DNA of 64,000 nucleotides, taken from the NCBI GenBank assembly GCA_019419455.1, contig DXZW01000041.1, forward strand, positions 1-64,000, in the 5' to 3' direction. The DNA comes from Collinsella sp. (lineage in GTDB: Bacteria; Actinomycetota; Coriobacteriia; Coriobacteriales; Coriobacteriaceae). A model generated the notes under the pieces. The model had not been told where the DNA came from and did not search any database. It worked only from the letters and a program-made list of their open reading frames with translations. Position numbers and translations under genes: made by a program. Within the stretch, counting starts at the first letter, position 1. Each line of letters opens with the position of its first letter. This document shows positions 7,657 to 16,391 of the stretch, one piece after another.

Positions 7657-9273
7657 ATGCGAAAGCAAATCCATGACAACCCAATCGACCACGGCTGCTC
7701 GTGCGCGCTCTCCCACGGAACGTGGCGACGTGTGGGCGCCAAGCTTGCCTGCGCGGGGGCCTGCGCACTCATGGCCGGCCAGCTGCTGCTACCGAGCGTG
7801 GCACTCGCCGCCGACTGGGTCAACGTCGGCGGCACGCAGTACAACAAGGGCGCGGTTGCCGGCGACGAGGCCGGAACGTGGTCCTGGGACGGCGCCGACG
7901 ACATGAAGCTCAACGGCTACGACGGTGCCGGCATCAGCACTCAGGGCAACCTCACCATCGATGTGACGGGCACCAACACCGTCACGGCCGACGCCGGGCA
8001 GAGCGCCATTGCTGTCAAGAACGGCAACCTTGCCATTAACGGCGACGGGACTCTCAACGCGACGGCCCAGACCGATGTGATTGCGGCGGAAGGCGACGGC
8101 AATTCGGGCGGCGATGTGACCATCAGCGGCGCCAACCTCAACGTGACGGCTTCGGGCGCAGCGGACAACGTGACGGGCATTCGCGCGACGGCCGGCAGCG
8201 TGACAATCGATAAGGGCGCCGATGTCAAAATCGAGGCGAAATCGGCTGAAGGATCTTGGCGTCCAATGCAGGTCATCTGCGGTATCCATGCTGACAACAT
8301 TCCAAACAGACACGCTGCCCAGGAAGGCGAGCAGGAAGAGCCGGATTCCGCTTATGAGCACGGCGCCGATGTCACCATCGATGGCGCCAGTCTGTTGATT
8401 AAGACTGGCGATGCCTCGTGGGCTTCCTTGTGCATCAATACGTTTGGTATCAAGAAGAATACCCTCATGAAAATCGTCAACGGAGCCGATGTCACGCTTT
8501 CGGCTGGTAGTGCGGCTTCGCGCTCGGCGGGTATCAGCGCACGCTCGCAAGACGGTGCGGTGTGGATGCTTGTCGAGAAGTCGAGCCTCACGTCTCGAAG
8601 CCTGTCTGCCGCAAGCGGCATCGACGCCGCTCGCAATCAAAGTTTTGGAATCATGGCAGAGGCAAATACCAGGTTTGAAACGCCTCGTATCCAGATTTTC
8701 AAATCGAAGATTGAGGCTTCGGGCGCGACTGCGGGGATCTATGCGATCAACCGCAACGCCGCGAATGCGACACTGTTCCGTGCCGCGATGATCGATTTAC
8801 GAGGGAACGCGATGATTGCGACTCCGACGGATGGTGCCGTGCGCGATGTGAAAAAGGTTGTCGATACGGGGAAATGGCCAAGTTCCCAGAACGGGCAGGT
8901 CATCGGTGTTGCCGGTTCGTCTACGATTTCGGATATCGTCGGTTCTGCCGAGGTCGCCCATGATGTGACGATTGATTTTGGAGACGGGCAGGAGCCGGAC
9001 CCAACGCCGGACCCCGAGCCGGCTCCGGAGCCCGATCCCGATCCCATGCCCAATCCCGAGCAGAAGCCTGACCTCAAGCCCGTAGACAAGGATGCAAAGA
9101 CCACCACGACGGTCACCAAGACCGTTACGACCAAGACTGCTGCCGCCAAAAACGGTTCCGGCGCCCTGGCCGCCACAGGCGACAACGCCGCGACGGCGGC
9201 AGCCGCACTCGGCATCGCCGGTGCGTCCGTCATCGGCGCCGGCTTCGTCGCGTCCAAGCGCCGCGACCGCTAG
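7657..9273 (+). CDS. Cell-wall-anchored beta-helix-like surface protein, copy 1
   Basis: 538 residues. An unusually long signal region (about 1-52) ends at LLLPSVALAA. The mature part begins WVNVGGTQYNKG and contains repeated short strands (NGNLAINGDGTLNATA, GGDVTISGANLNVTAS, GADVTIDGASL) typical of a right-handed beta-helix. Next come a Pro/Asp/Glu-rich linker (PDPEPAPEPDPDP) and a C-terminal sorting signal: LAATGD, hydrophobic helix, KRRDR. LAxTG is the motif preferred by class E sortases of high-GC Gram-positives. AAGGAG precedes ATG 7657; longer upstream frames are not credible. The ligand is unknown. It is paralogous to the next gene. Confidence 0.85.
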   Translation: MRKQIHDNPIDHGCSCALSHGTWRRVGAKLACAGACALMAGQLLLPSVALAADWVNVGGTQYNKGAVAGDEAGTWSWDGADDMKLNGYDGAGISTQGNLTIDVTGTNTVTADAGQSAIAVKNGNLAINGDGTLNATAQTDVIAAEGDGNSGGDVTISGANLNVTASGAADNVTGIRATAGSVTIDKGADVKIEAKSAEGSWRPMQVICGIHADNIPNRHAAQEGEQEEPDSAYEHGADVTIDGASLLIKTGDASWASLCINTFGIKKNTLMKIVNGADVTLSAGSAASRSAGISARSQDGAVWMLVEKSSLTSRSLSAASGIDAARNQSFGIMAEANTRFETPRIQIFKSKIEASGATAGIYAINRNAANATLFRAAMIDLRGNAMIATPTDGAVRDVKKVVDTGKWPSSQNGQVIGVAGSSTISDIVGSAEVAHDVTIDFGDGQEPDPTPDPEPAPEPDPDPMPNPEQKPDLKPVDKDAKTTTTVTKTVTTKTAAAKNGSGALAATGDNAATAAAALGIAGASVIGAGFVASKRRDR

Positions 9274-9329
9274 CGCAAGCTTCCGCAACATAAAACAGCG
9301 GAGGTACCCCTTACGACAAGGAGGCTCAC

Positions 9330-10892
9330 ATGCGAAAGCAAATCCATGACAACCCAATCGACCACGGCCGCGCGTGCGCGCTCTCTCACGGAACGTGGCG
9401 TCGCGTGGGCGCCAAGCTCGCCTGCGCGGGGGCTTGCGCGCTCATGGTCGGTCAGCTGCTGCTACCCAGCGTGGCGCTCGCCGCCAAATGGGTCAACGTC
9501 GGCGGCACGCAGTACAACAAGGGCGCCGGCGACGAGGCCGGAACGTGGTCCTGGGACGGCGCCGACGACATGAAGCTCAATGGCTACAACGGCGCCGGTA
9601 TCAGCGCTCAGGGCAACCTCAATATCGGCGTGACGGGCACCAACACCGTAACGGCCGATTCCTTGCAGAGCGCTATCGAGGTCAAGGACGGCAACCTTGC
9701 CATCACGGGGGAGGGAACCCTCAACGCGACGGCCGAACCACAGAAGAGCAGGAGCGCTGTTAAGGTCGAGTGCGGTAGCCTCGCCATCTCGGGCGACGTG
9801 ACTCTCAACGCGACGGCCGGGACCGATACGATAGCGGTTTCGGGGGACGGTAAGGCCGGCGGTGACGTGGACATCCGCGGTGCCAACGTTAACGTGGCGG
9901 CAACGAACAAAGTGCCTCATACCATCGGCATTCATACGCGGGCAGGCAACATAACCATTAACGAGGGCGCCGACGTCCACGTTGAGGCGGAGGCGAATGG
10001 GGGGCTCAATGCCGTTGCAGTCTATGCCGAAAACATCTCCTCCGAGCATGGAGGCTGCATCGCGGTGGATAACGCAAAATTAGATGCGGCGGCGCGTAAT
10101 GCAAACATGTTGTCGGTCGCCCTGTATTCGTCCGGGGGTAAGGATACATATTTGAGTATTACCAACGGGGCGGATGTTACGCTCGTGGCGAGTGATAGTG
10201 CCGAGGTTTTGGATGGTGTTTGGATGCGCGCGCAGGACGGCGTGTCGCGGGTGCTCGTCGAGAATTCGAGCCTTACAGTTCGATGCGGTGACGGAACTGG
10301 CCACAGTCGTAAACATGGCTACGGAATATATTCCCAGTCCGGCTCCCAGTCCGCCATCCCTCGAATTGACATCATTAATTCAAATGTTGAGGTGTCGGGT
10401 AATGCAGCGGCAATCTACGCTGTCAATCAAGGTGATGCAGCCCCTTGTCTCTCAATTGATGGCGGATCGGTAGTTACGACTCCCGCCGGCGGCACTGTGC
10501 GAGAAACTACGGGAAACGGACTCGTCATCGGTGCTGCCGGGTCGTCCACTATCCAGGATGTTAGGACCTCCGACGAGGTTGCCCGCAGCGTGGTAATCAG
10601 CTCCGGAGATGCGGTCGAGCCTGAGCCCACGCCGCAGCCTGAGCCTACCCCGGCTCCCACGCCGCAGCCAGGCGGCGGAAGTGAGACTGGCACGCCGTCC
10701 GTGACGCTGACTCAGGCGAGTTCCACGACTGCTGCCTCCAAGCCGGCCGCGAAGGCCACCGCTGCCCAGAAGTCCGTGGGCACTCTGGCCGCCACGGGCG
10801 ACAACGCCGCGACGGCGGCAGCGGCCCTTGGCATCGCCGGCGCAACCGTTGCCGCTGCCGGCATCGCCGCAACCAAGCGCCGCAAGCGCTAG
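9330..10892 (+). CDS. Cell-wall-anchored beta-helix-like surface protein, copy 2
   Basis: 520 residues, a tandem duplicate of the preceding gene. The ribosome-binding region (ACGACAAGGAGGCTCA), the signal region and the first part of the mature protein are near-identical. The middle is strongly diverged but keeps the NxTL/GADV strand repeats. The linker is shorter and Pro/Gln/Glu-rich (PEPTPQPEPTPAPTP). The sorting signal is LAATGD plus helix plus KRRKR. The conserved ends with a diverged middle suggest diversifying selection or recombination on the exposed part. No sortase is encoded nearby. Confidence 0.85.
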   Translation: MRKQIHDNPIDHGRACALSHGTWRRVGAKLACAGACALMVGQLLLPSVALAAKWVNVGGTQYNKGAGDEAGTWSWDGADDMKLNGYNGAGISAQGNLNIGVTGTNTVTADSLQSAIEVKDGNLAITGEGTLNATAEPQKSRSAVKVECGSLAISGDVTLNATAGTDTIAVSGDGKAGGDVDIRGANVNVAATNKVPHTIGIHTRAGNITINEGADVHVEAEANGGLNAVAVYAENISSEHGGCIAVDNAKLDAAARNANMLSVALYSSGGKDTYLSITNGADVTLVASDSAEVLDGVWMRAQDGVSRVLVENSSLTVRCGDGTGHSRKHGYGIYSQSGSQSAIPRIDIINSNVEVSGNAAAIYAVNQGDAAPCLSIDGGSVVTTPAGGTVRETTGNGLVIGAAGSSTIQDVRTSDEVARSVVISSGDAVEPEPTPQPEPTPAPTPQPGGGSETGTPSVTLTQASSTTAASKPAAKATAAQKSVGTLAATGDNAATAAAALGIAGATVAAAGIAATKRRKR

Positions 10893-10929
10893 GCTTTTGG
10901 TGGCAGCGCCCATTCTCGGCTTTTACAAA

Positions 10930-11067
10930 ATCTCGATCTGTAACACCAAACCTGATAGTTGGGCTCTAGGTGTTACAGATTGAGACGAACTGTTCAGCCG
11001 CTAACCTAACGTCTCGATCTGTAACACGTGGCGAGGAATTTGGTCTCTAACTGTTACAGATTGAGAC
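10930..11067. repeat. Two 57-bp palindromic units (TCTCGATCTGTAACA family)
   Basis: Units at 10930-10986 and 11011-11067 are each exactly 57 bp: about 16-bp arms (GTCTCGATCTGTAACA / TGTTACAGATTGAGAC) around a 25-base variable loop. Three more units of the same length lie at 28616-28833. Confidence 0.8.
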
Positions 11068-11101
11068 AAACGTCGGAATTGGTTCGCCGGCCAAGTCCCC
11101 G

Positions 11102-11134
11102 ACCACCACAAAGGCGCATGTCCCCTTTGTGGTG
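11102..11134. repeat. GGGGACA-type hairpin
   Basis: ACCACCACAAAGG pairs with CCTTTGTGGTG around a loop bearing ATGTCCC. It is related to the terminator hairpin at 6617-6659 but lacks long T/A tracts. Confidence 0.55.
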
Positions 11135-11151
11135 ATGGGTTGGCCGGCATA

Positions 11152-11192
11152 GAAAAAAGTCCCCGCCGGGCGTGTGCTCGACGGGGACTTTG
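11152..11192 (-). terminator. Terminator of the nfnAB unit
   Basis: On the minus strand an AAGTCCCCG / CGGGGACTT stem is followed by a T-rich tract (A6 on the plus strand at 11153-11158). It sits 28 bp past the nfnB stop. Confidence 0.7.
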
Positions 11193-11219
11193 CCGTTTGA
11201 TGGCTAGTGCTGCAGGTGA

Positions 11220-12629
11220 TTACTCGCCCAGCAGGCTCTTGGTGATCGAAGCGGCGGCCTTCTTGCCGGCGCCCATCGCCAGAATGACCGTAGCGGCACC
11301 GGTGACGATGTCGCCGCCGGCCCAGATGCGGGGATCGGTGGTCTGGCCGGTCTCCTCGTCGGCGACGATGTAGCCCCACTTGTTGAGCTCCATCTTGCCG
11401 CCGATCTTGGCAGCGAAGGGGTTGGCGTTAGTGCCGATAGCCGAGATCGCGACATCGCAGGGGATCTCCTCGATGGCGCCCTCGATGGGCACCGGGCGAC
11501 GACGGCCGGACTCGTCGGGCTCGCCGAGCTCCATCTTCTGGACCTTGACGGCGCACACGGAGCCGTCCTCGCCAGCGACAAACTCGAGCGGGGAAACGAG
11601 CGGCAGAACCTCGACGCCCTCGGCCTTAGCATGGTGCAGCTCGGCGCGACGGCAGGGCATCTCGTCCTCGGTACGACGGTAGGCGATGATGGCGTGCTCG
11701 GCGCCCAGACGCTTGGCGGTACGGACGGCGTCCATAGCCACGTTGCCGCCACCAAAGACAACGACGTTCTTGCCGTGCTTGGTGGGGGTGTCGTACTCGG
11801 GGAACTTGTTGGCCTTCATCAGGTTCACGCGGGTGAGGTACTCGTTAGCGAAGAAGACGTTGGGCAGGTTCTCGCCGGGGACGTTGAGGAACTTGGGCAG
11901 GCCTGCGCCGGTCGCCACGTAGATGGCGTCGAAGCCCTGCTCGAACAGCTCCTCGGCCGTGGCCATGTTGCCCACGACGGAGTTGTACTCAAACTTGACG
12001 CCCATGTCCTCCAGGCCGTCAATCTCGCGCTTGACGACCGCCTTGGGCAGACGGAACTCGGGGATGCCGTAGACCAGCACACCGCCGCCGGTAAAGAAGG
12101 CCTCAAAGACGGTGACGTCAAAGCCGTTACGGGCGAGCTCGCCGGCGCAGGTGATGCCGGACGGGCCAGAGCCGACGACAGCGACCTTCTTGCCGTTCTT
12201 GGGGGCCATCTTGGGCGTGGAGGCGAGCTCGGGGCGGTCACCCAGGAAGCGCTCGAGCTGGCCGATGGCCACGGGCTCGGACTTCTTACCACGGATGCAC
12301 TTGCCCTCGCACTGGTTCTCCTGCGGGCAGACGCGGCCGCAGATGGCGGGAAGCATGGAGTCCTCGCGGATGGTATCGAGAGCGCCGCCGAAGTCCTTCG
12401 CGCGGATCTGCTCGATAAAGCGGGGAATGTTGATGTTGACGGGGCAGCCCTCAACACAGAACGGCTTCTTGCAGTTGAGGCAGCGCTCGGCCTCGGCCAG
12501 CGCCATCTCCTCGGTGAAGCCCTTGTCGACGGGGCGGAAGTCGCAGGCGCGCTCGGCAGCCGGCTCCTCGTTATCGGGGGTGCGGGGCGACTTCATATCG
12601 GCAACGAAACGACCGTTAACTAGTGGCAT
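11220..12629 (-). CDS. nfnB: NfnB-like subunit of NADH-dependent ferredoxin:NADP+ oxidoreductase (GltD family)
   Basis: 469 residues. The N-terminal Fe-S domain has CLNCKKPFCVEGCPV (about 50-65) and CGRVCPQENQCEGKC (about 96-110), two [4Fe-4S] sites. It is followed by FAD- and NADP-binding Rossmann modules (VAVVGSGPSGITCAGELA and VVVFGGGNVAMDA). The family includes glutamate synthase small subunits. The adjoining gene is the typical NfnA partner, and no glutamate synthase large subunit is nearby, so NfnB is the better call. The complex is known to couple ferredoxin-linked and NADH-linked reduction of NADP+ by electron bifurcation or confurcation. Its start overlaps the nfnA stop by 10 bp, indicating translational coupling. 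Confidence 0.82.
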   Translation of the reverse strand: MPLVNGRFVADMKSPRTPDNEEPAAERACDFRPVDKGFTEEMALAEAERCLNCKKPFCVEGCPVNINIPRFIEQIRAKDFGGALDTIREDSMLPAICGRVCPQENQCEGKCIRGKKSEPVAIGQLERFLGDRPELASTPKMAPKNGKKVAVVGSGPSGITCAGELARNGFDVTVFEAFFTGGGVLVYGIPEFRLPKAVVKREIDGLEDMGVKFEYNSVVGNMATAEELFEQGFDAIYVATGAGLPKFLNVPGENLPNVFFANEYLTRVNLMKANKFPEYDTPTKHGKNVVVFGGGNVAMDAVRTAKRLGAEHAIIAYRRTEDEMPCRRAELHHAKAEGVEVLPLVSPLEFVAGEDGSVCAVKVQKMELGEPDESGRRRPVPIEGAIEEIPCDVAISAIGTNANPFAAKIGGKMELNKWGYIVADEETGQTTDPRIWAGGDIVTGAATVILAMGAGKKAAASITKSLLGE

Positions 12630-13459
12630 GCGCAGCTCTTTTCCTCATAGGCCTTGAGGGACTCGCCCTCTTCGGAACGGTAAGCGGCCTGGCGGGCACG
12701 AAGGTCATCCCAGTCGACCAGGGTGGCATCGAAGTCGGGGCCGTCGACGCAAGCGAACTTGGTCACGCCGCCCACCTCGACGCGGCAGCAGCCGCACATA
12801 CCGGTGCCGTCAACCATGATGGGGTTGAGCGACGCGGTGATGGGGGTATCGTACTTCTGGGCGGTGAGGGTCGAGAACTTCATCATCGGAACGGGGCCGA
12901 CGCAGAAGACCTGGCTCACGGCCTTGTCCTGCAGCAGGCGCTCCAGCGGAGCGGTGACAACGCCCTGCTCGCCGTAGGAGCCGTCGTCAGTGGTGATGTG
13001 GATGTGGTCCTCGTCGAGGAGCTCGCGGAACTGGTCCTCCATGAGCAGGAGGTCCTTGGTGCGGGCGCCCATGATGGCGTGCACCTCGTGGCCGGTCTCG
13101 ACCAGGTGCTTGGCGACCGGGAAGGCAATTGCCAGGCCGACGCCGCCGCCAATGACAGCGCAGGGGCCCTCGGCCATCTCGGTGGGAACGCCCAGCGGGC
13201 CCACGACGTCGCGCAGCGACTCGCCGGCTTCGTAAGTGGACAGCATCTCGGTGGTCTTGCCGATCACCATGAAGATGAACTCGACCCAGCCCTCGTCACC
13301 GTTCCAGCCGGCCAGGGTAAACGGGACGCGCTCGCCCGTCTCGTTGGCGCGGACCATGAGGAACTGTCCAGCGTGCGCATGCTTGGCGATTGCGGGCGCC
13401 TCGATGCGGAACTTGAACACCTTCTCCGAGAACTGCGTCTTCTCCAGGATCTTATACAT
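12620..13459 (-). CDS. nfnA: NfnA-like subunit (FAD/NAD-binding, [2Fe-2S])
   Basis: 279 residues resembling the PyrK/sulfide-dehydrogenase family. It has a ferredoxin-reductase FAD domain (AGQFLMVRANETGERVPFTL), a NAD-binding part (CAVIGGGVGLAIAFPVAKHL) and a C-terminal [2Fe-2S] site with GTGMCGCCRVEVGG..KFACVDGP. In NfnA of other anaerobes an Asp and three Cys in this segment ligate the cluster, and the Asp and Cys residues are visible here. Length (about 280) and operon with nfnB match known NfnAB pairs. It is alone at the head of the minus-strand unit. Confidence 0.82.
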   Translation of the reverse strand: MYKILEKTQFSEKVFKFRIEAPAIAKHAHAGQFLMVRANETGERVPFTLAGWNGDEGWVEFIFMVIGKTTEMLSTYEAGESLRDVVGPLGVPTEMAEGPCAVIGGGVGLAIAFPVAKHLVETGHEVHAIMGARTKDLLLMEDQFRELLDEDHIHITTDDGSYGEQGVVTAPLERLLQDKAVSQVFCVGPVPMMKFSTLTAQKYDTPITASLNPIMVDGTGMCGCCRVEVGGVTKFACVDGPDFDATLVDWDDLRARQAAYRSEEGESLKAYEEKSCACH

Positions 13460-13564
13460 AGAACCCCTCTCTTGTTAGGGCCGCCGAACCGTGCCTCCAC
13501 GGAAATGGACGGTAGCCCGAATAAAACCGTACGCGCACAGGCGTTGTGCAGACATACGGTGCAA

Positions 13565-13570
13565 ATTATA
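13565..13570 (-). promoter_or_regulatory. Possible -10 element for nfnAB
   Basis: A perfect TATAAT reads on the minus strand about 105 bp before the nfnA start. No convincing -35 is visible at the usual spacing. Confidence 0.3.
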
Positions 13571-13647
13571 CCCTCATGGACATGTCACTTACGTGTGTCT
13601 TCGGCGGTTGGGAGCAGGGTTTATCCACTTCGACCTGCCAAAGGGGG

Positions 13648-13818
13648 AGAGGTTTATTTTGGCAGGTTTTATCAGGCAAAACGGCAAAGGGGGCCGGCCT
13701 CGCGCTTCGGTGAGGCCGGCCCCCTTTGGAGCGTTGCATATGTATAGCGGCACAGGGTTTATTGCGACGCAGCCGCCGCGGCGTTTCCGCAGATGAAACC
13801 TGCCAAAATAAACATCTC
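13648..13818. repeat. 171-bp inverted-repeat element
   Basis: Ends match as inverted repeats of about 24 bp (GAGRKGTTTATTTTGGCAGG form) at 13648-13671 and 13795-13818. The interior holds a strong hairpin, AAAGGGGGCCGGCCTC..GAGGCCGGCCCCCTTT, at 13683-13726. It fills most of the 372-bp gap between nfnA and pth; no gene is visible. Confidence 0.6.
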
Positions 13819-13831
13819 TAAATGGTAGGTT

Positions 13832-14461
13832 TTAGTGCTTGCCGTTGGCGGAAGCGGCGCCGTTTACGTGATCGCGGGCGTAGATTACGCCGTGGACGAT
13901 GGCCAGACCGGCGGCATCTGCGGCGCGGGCGCAGGTGTCCTGGAAATCCTCGGCTTCGCGGGCGCGCAGCTGCTTGAGCACGTAGTCTGCCACGGCCATC
14001 TTGCCGGGAGGGTTGCCGATGCCGGTGCGGATACGGCTAAAGTCGCGGCTGCCCATCTTGTCGATGATGGAGCGCAGGCCGTTGTGACCGGCATGGCCTC
14101 CGCCCACCTTAACACGCACGTCGCCGGCGGGAATATCGAGCTCGTCGTGGATGACGAGCAGCTCCTCGGCCTTGATCTTGTACTCGCGGCAGAGCTTGGA
14201 GATGGGCCCGCCCGAGGTGTTCATGTACGACTGCGGCTTGACCAGTACAATCTGGCGCTTGCCGTTCTCTTCCTCGGCATCGTTGATGTTGATGAGCGCG
14301 ACCTCGGCGCCTGCTTGGTTTTTCCAGTACGTGACGCCGGCCTGACGGGCCAGCTCGTCGATCGCCTTAAAACCGGCGTTGTGGCGGGTCTCGGCATACT
14401 CATCGCCAGGGTTGCCAAGTCCGGCAACCATGCGAATCTTAAGCGGCTGTGCAGCTGCCAT
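13832..14461 (-). CDS. pth: Peptidyl-tRNA hydrolase
   Basis: 209 residues. It releases tRNA from stalled peptidyl-tRNA. Conserved family features are visible: VAGLGNPGDEYAETRHNAGF with the catalytic His in RHNAGF, KPQSYMNTSGGP, VIHDELDIPAG with its Asp, and GGGHAGHNGLRSI. Start choice: ATG 14461 lies six bases after GAAAGG, whereas the ATG two codons earlier abuts the site. A longer frame back to 14566 is not supported. It is followed directly by the 171-bp repeat. Confidence 0.95.
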   Translation of the reverse strand: MAAAQPLKIRMVAGLGNPGDEYAETRHNAGFKAIDELARQAGVTYWKNQAGAEVALININDAEEENGKRQIVLVKPQSYMNTSGGPISKLCREYKIKAEELLVIHDELDIPAGDVRVKVGGGHAGHNGLRSIIDKMGSRDFSRIRTGIGNPPGKMAVADYVLKQLRAREAEDFQDTCARAADAAGLAIVHGVIYARDHVNGAASANGKH

Positions 14462-14574
14462 GTTCATCCTTTCGTTGATTTGTCGCCTGCTATGGTGAGC
14501 GACCCTGTTGCCGCTGTCAAATGGAGGGCAATTGAGGTTGTTTGGGGGCGTTTGGACGGCCGTCAAAATCCGAG

Positions 14575-14780
14575 GTGGACAGTTAGTTCAGATACGTATA
14601 AGTTCTGAGGACTCGAATTGCTCAATTCAATGCCGATACGTTGTTTTGGAACTTTAGTTAGTCCATATGACGCTGTTTTGAAGTCTACCCCGCTTTCAAA
14701 TAGGGCGAATGGTATAGAGATAGCTGCAAAACAGCCTAATTCAATGTGTCTATTTATACGTATTTGAACTAACTGTCCAG
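14575..14780. mobile_element. 205-bp inverted-repeat element, family A copy 1
   Basis: A 206-bp segment with terminal inverted repeats of about 25 bp (TGGACAGTTAGTTCAGATAC ... and its complement ending AACTAACTGTCCA). No coding potential. Copies 2 and 3 are at 16103-16306 and 46537-46741. The three share ends and length, but the interiors look unrelated. Non-autonomous, MITE-like; no matching transposase is in the window. Confidence 0.7.
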
Positions 14781-14812
14781 CCCTGTTCGACGGCGCACGG
14801 GTGATTCGCCGT

Positions 14813-15940
14813 TTAGACCGGCGCAAGGCCGATTCCGGCCCGCAGAGCGTTGAGCCAAGCGGCCTGACGCTTGCGATAGCCCTTGATGCGATATCGGAAT
14901 CGGACTCCTGCGAGTCGATGCATCGTTTGGGCGAAGGCTTCGAGTGCAACAAGGTCTTTCATTTGGTCGCGATTGATAACCAGGACGTGGATGCCCATTG
15001 CCTTGAGGCCATTATTTCGATTGCCATCGTGGATGCGAGCGTTTTGAAGCTCATGCCCAATTCCGTTGTATTCGTTGTCGACTCCGGCGGCCGGGCAATA
15101 TAGGTCGCAGATGGCGCAAGGGATGCCGGAGGACATGTTAACCGCAAGAGTGTCGAAGTCGATTCGATAGTTGAGTAGCAGGCCTCCCATGGGCAGGCTG
15201 CAACATCCGAATCCGCCAAAGCGCATGGGCGCTCCGAGAACGGCTAACATTAGGGATTCGGCTGGGGATGCAGATCCGGGTCGGGCAAGCTTGACTGCCG
15301 TGCGAAACGAGGTGTATGAGCTACTTTTGGCGAAGCGCGCGACCGCCTCGAGATCTTCGATGGTCGTGGCGGGCTCGCATTTGTAGTGCGCCTGTTCGTA
15401 GCGGGTTTCGTTCTGCTGTTTGGCTGCCGACTGGCCGCCCAGGCAATCAAGATCGCCCGTCGCTGCGCAGCTATCGCCCTTGGGCCAGATGTCGTCATAG
15501 GCGATGGGGTAGGTTGCCTCGGGCGGAAGGGAGTAGGTTCCGAGCAGCTCCATAAGGAGCATCAAGGTTTTGGCGACCGATTCATTTTTAGAACAAAGCA
15601 TGGCTGTCATGGCAGGAGACGTTGCGTAGATGTCGGCCTCGACGTGCATAATTGCACCTTCAGGAAGCGGAGCGGAGAGAATATGCTGAAGAAGTCGCTT
15701 GTCGGGGCGTCTGTTGTCTTCGTTTGAAACGAGAAGATCGAGTAGTTCGGAATCATCTTCATTCCAGGCGTCGAGTATCGAAAGTGCGCCAAAGTCTATC
15801 GCGTCATTATTGGGAATGCAGCTAGCCAAGGCCTGTGCTTGCTGTTCACTATCAACGGAGTCCCAGGGTAGGGCAGAGTACGCCCGTCGTGCGCGACGAA
15901 TTGCGCGGAGGGCGGAGAAATGTGAAATCACGGTCGTCAT
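14813..15940 (-). CDS. Uncharacterised protein with possible PD-(D/E)XK nuclease-like C-terminus
   Basis: 375 residues, not assigned to a named family with certainty. It has no signal peptide or membrane helix. The N-terminal half is helical and variable-looking. The C-terminal 130 residues read CAICDLYCPAAGVDNEYNG, then GH..D.NRNNGLKAMGIHVLVI. This resembles the D..EYDG..H..D..R...L...G..V layout of DUF559/Vsr-like endonuclease folds, with Asn where Asp is usual. The Cys pairs (CAICDLYC) could bind metal. Base use is less GC-rich than neighbouring pth and prs, and the gene lies between two family A repeat elements, suggesting acquired DNA. The ribosome site is weak at ATG 15940. Function unknown; a defence or toxin role is only a guess. 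Confidence 0.6.
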   Translation of the reverse strand: MTTVISHFSALRAIRRARRAYSALPWDSVDSEQQAQALASCIPNNDAIDFGALSILDAWNEDDSELLDLLVSNEDNRRPDKRLLQHILSAPLPEGAIMHVEADIYATSPAMTAMLCSKNESVAKTLMLLMELLGTYSLPPEATYPIAYDDIWPKGDSCAATGDLDCLGGQSAAKQQNETRYEQAHYKCEPATTIEDLEAVARFAKSSSYTSFRTAVKLARPGSASPAESLMLAVLGAPMRFGGFGCCSLPMGGLLLNYRIDFDTLAVNMSSGIPCAICDLYCPAAGVDNEYNGIGHELQNARIHDGNRNNGLKAMGIHVLVINRDQMKDLVALEAFAQTMHRLAGVRFRYRIKGYRKRQAAWLNALRAGIGLAPV

Positions 15941-16102
15941 AGCTATAACGTACTAAGTTGGCGGCAGAATGCGACCGCCATACCGTTCTTTTCGCTCAGC
16001 GGGGCGCTGTGCGCCATGAACGGCTGGGTGTTATGAAATCGGTGGAATCGGTTGAGGGGATTGCAGGAAATTGAGCTCTGCCGCGAAGGTTGACGATAGC
16101 TA

Positions 16103-16306
16103 CTGGACAGTTAGTTCAGATACGTATAAGGCGACGGGCATTCGAGGCGTTTCTAAGGGCCTTCGAGGGTGATTTGAGGGTAAATATGCGGCGGTTGTAC
16201 TCGAAAACGATGAGCTTTGGGCGGCATGGCATCCGCCGGGGAGCTCAGAAGGCTCCGAACGGCCCTTTGGGGCTTTAAAAAATACGTATCTGAACCAATT
16301 GTCCAG
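16103..16306. mobile_element. 205-bp inverted-repeat element, family A copy 2
   Basis: A 204-bp segment with ends CTGGACAGTTAGTTCAGATA ... and TACGTATCTGAACCAATTGTCCAG (two mismatches to copy 3). The interior is GC-rich with small local hairpins and does not resemble copy 1 or copy 3. Together with copy 1 it brackets the orphan gene at 14813-15940. Confidence 0.7.
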
Positions 16307-16326
16307 GGAAGGTTGGCGAGGGATAG

Positions 16327-16365
16327 AAAAAGGGTCGGAAGCGAGCTTCCGACCCTTTAAAAACA
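16327..16365. terminator. Terminator downstream of prs
   Basis: A long stem, AAAGGGTCGGAAGC / GCTTCCGACCCTTT, is flanked by A and T tracts and so works in either direction. It lies 26 bp past the prs stop on the minus strand. Confidence 0.8.
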
Positions 16366-16391
16366 CCAAAGATGATGAGATGCACGCTGGA

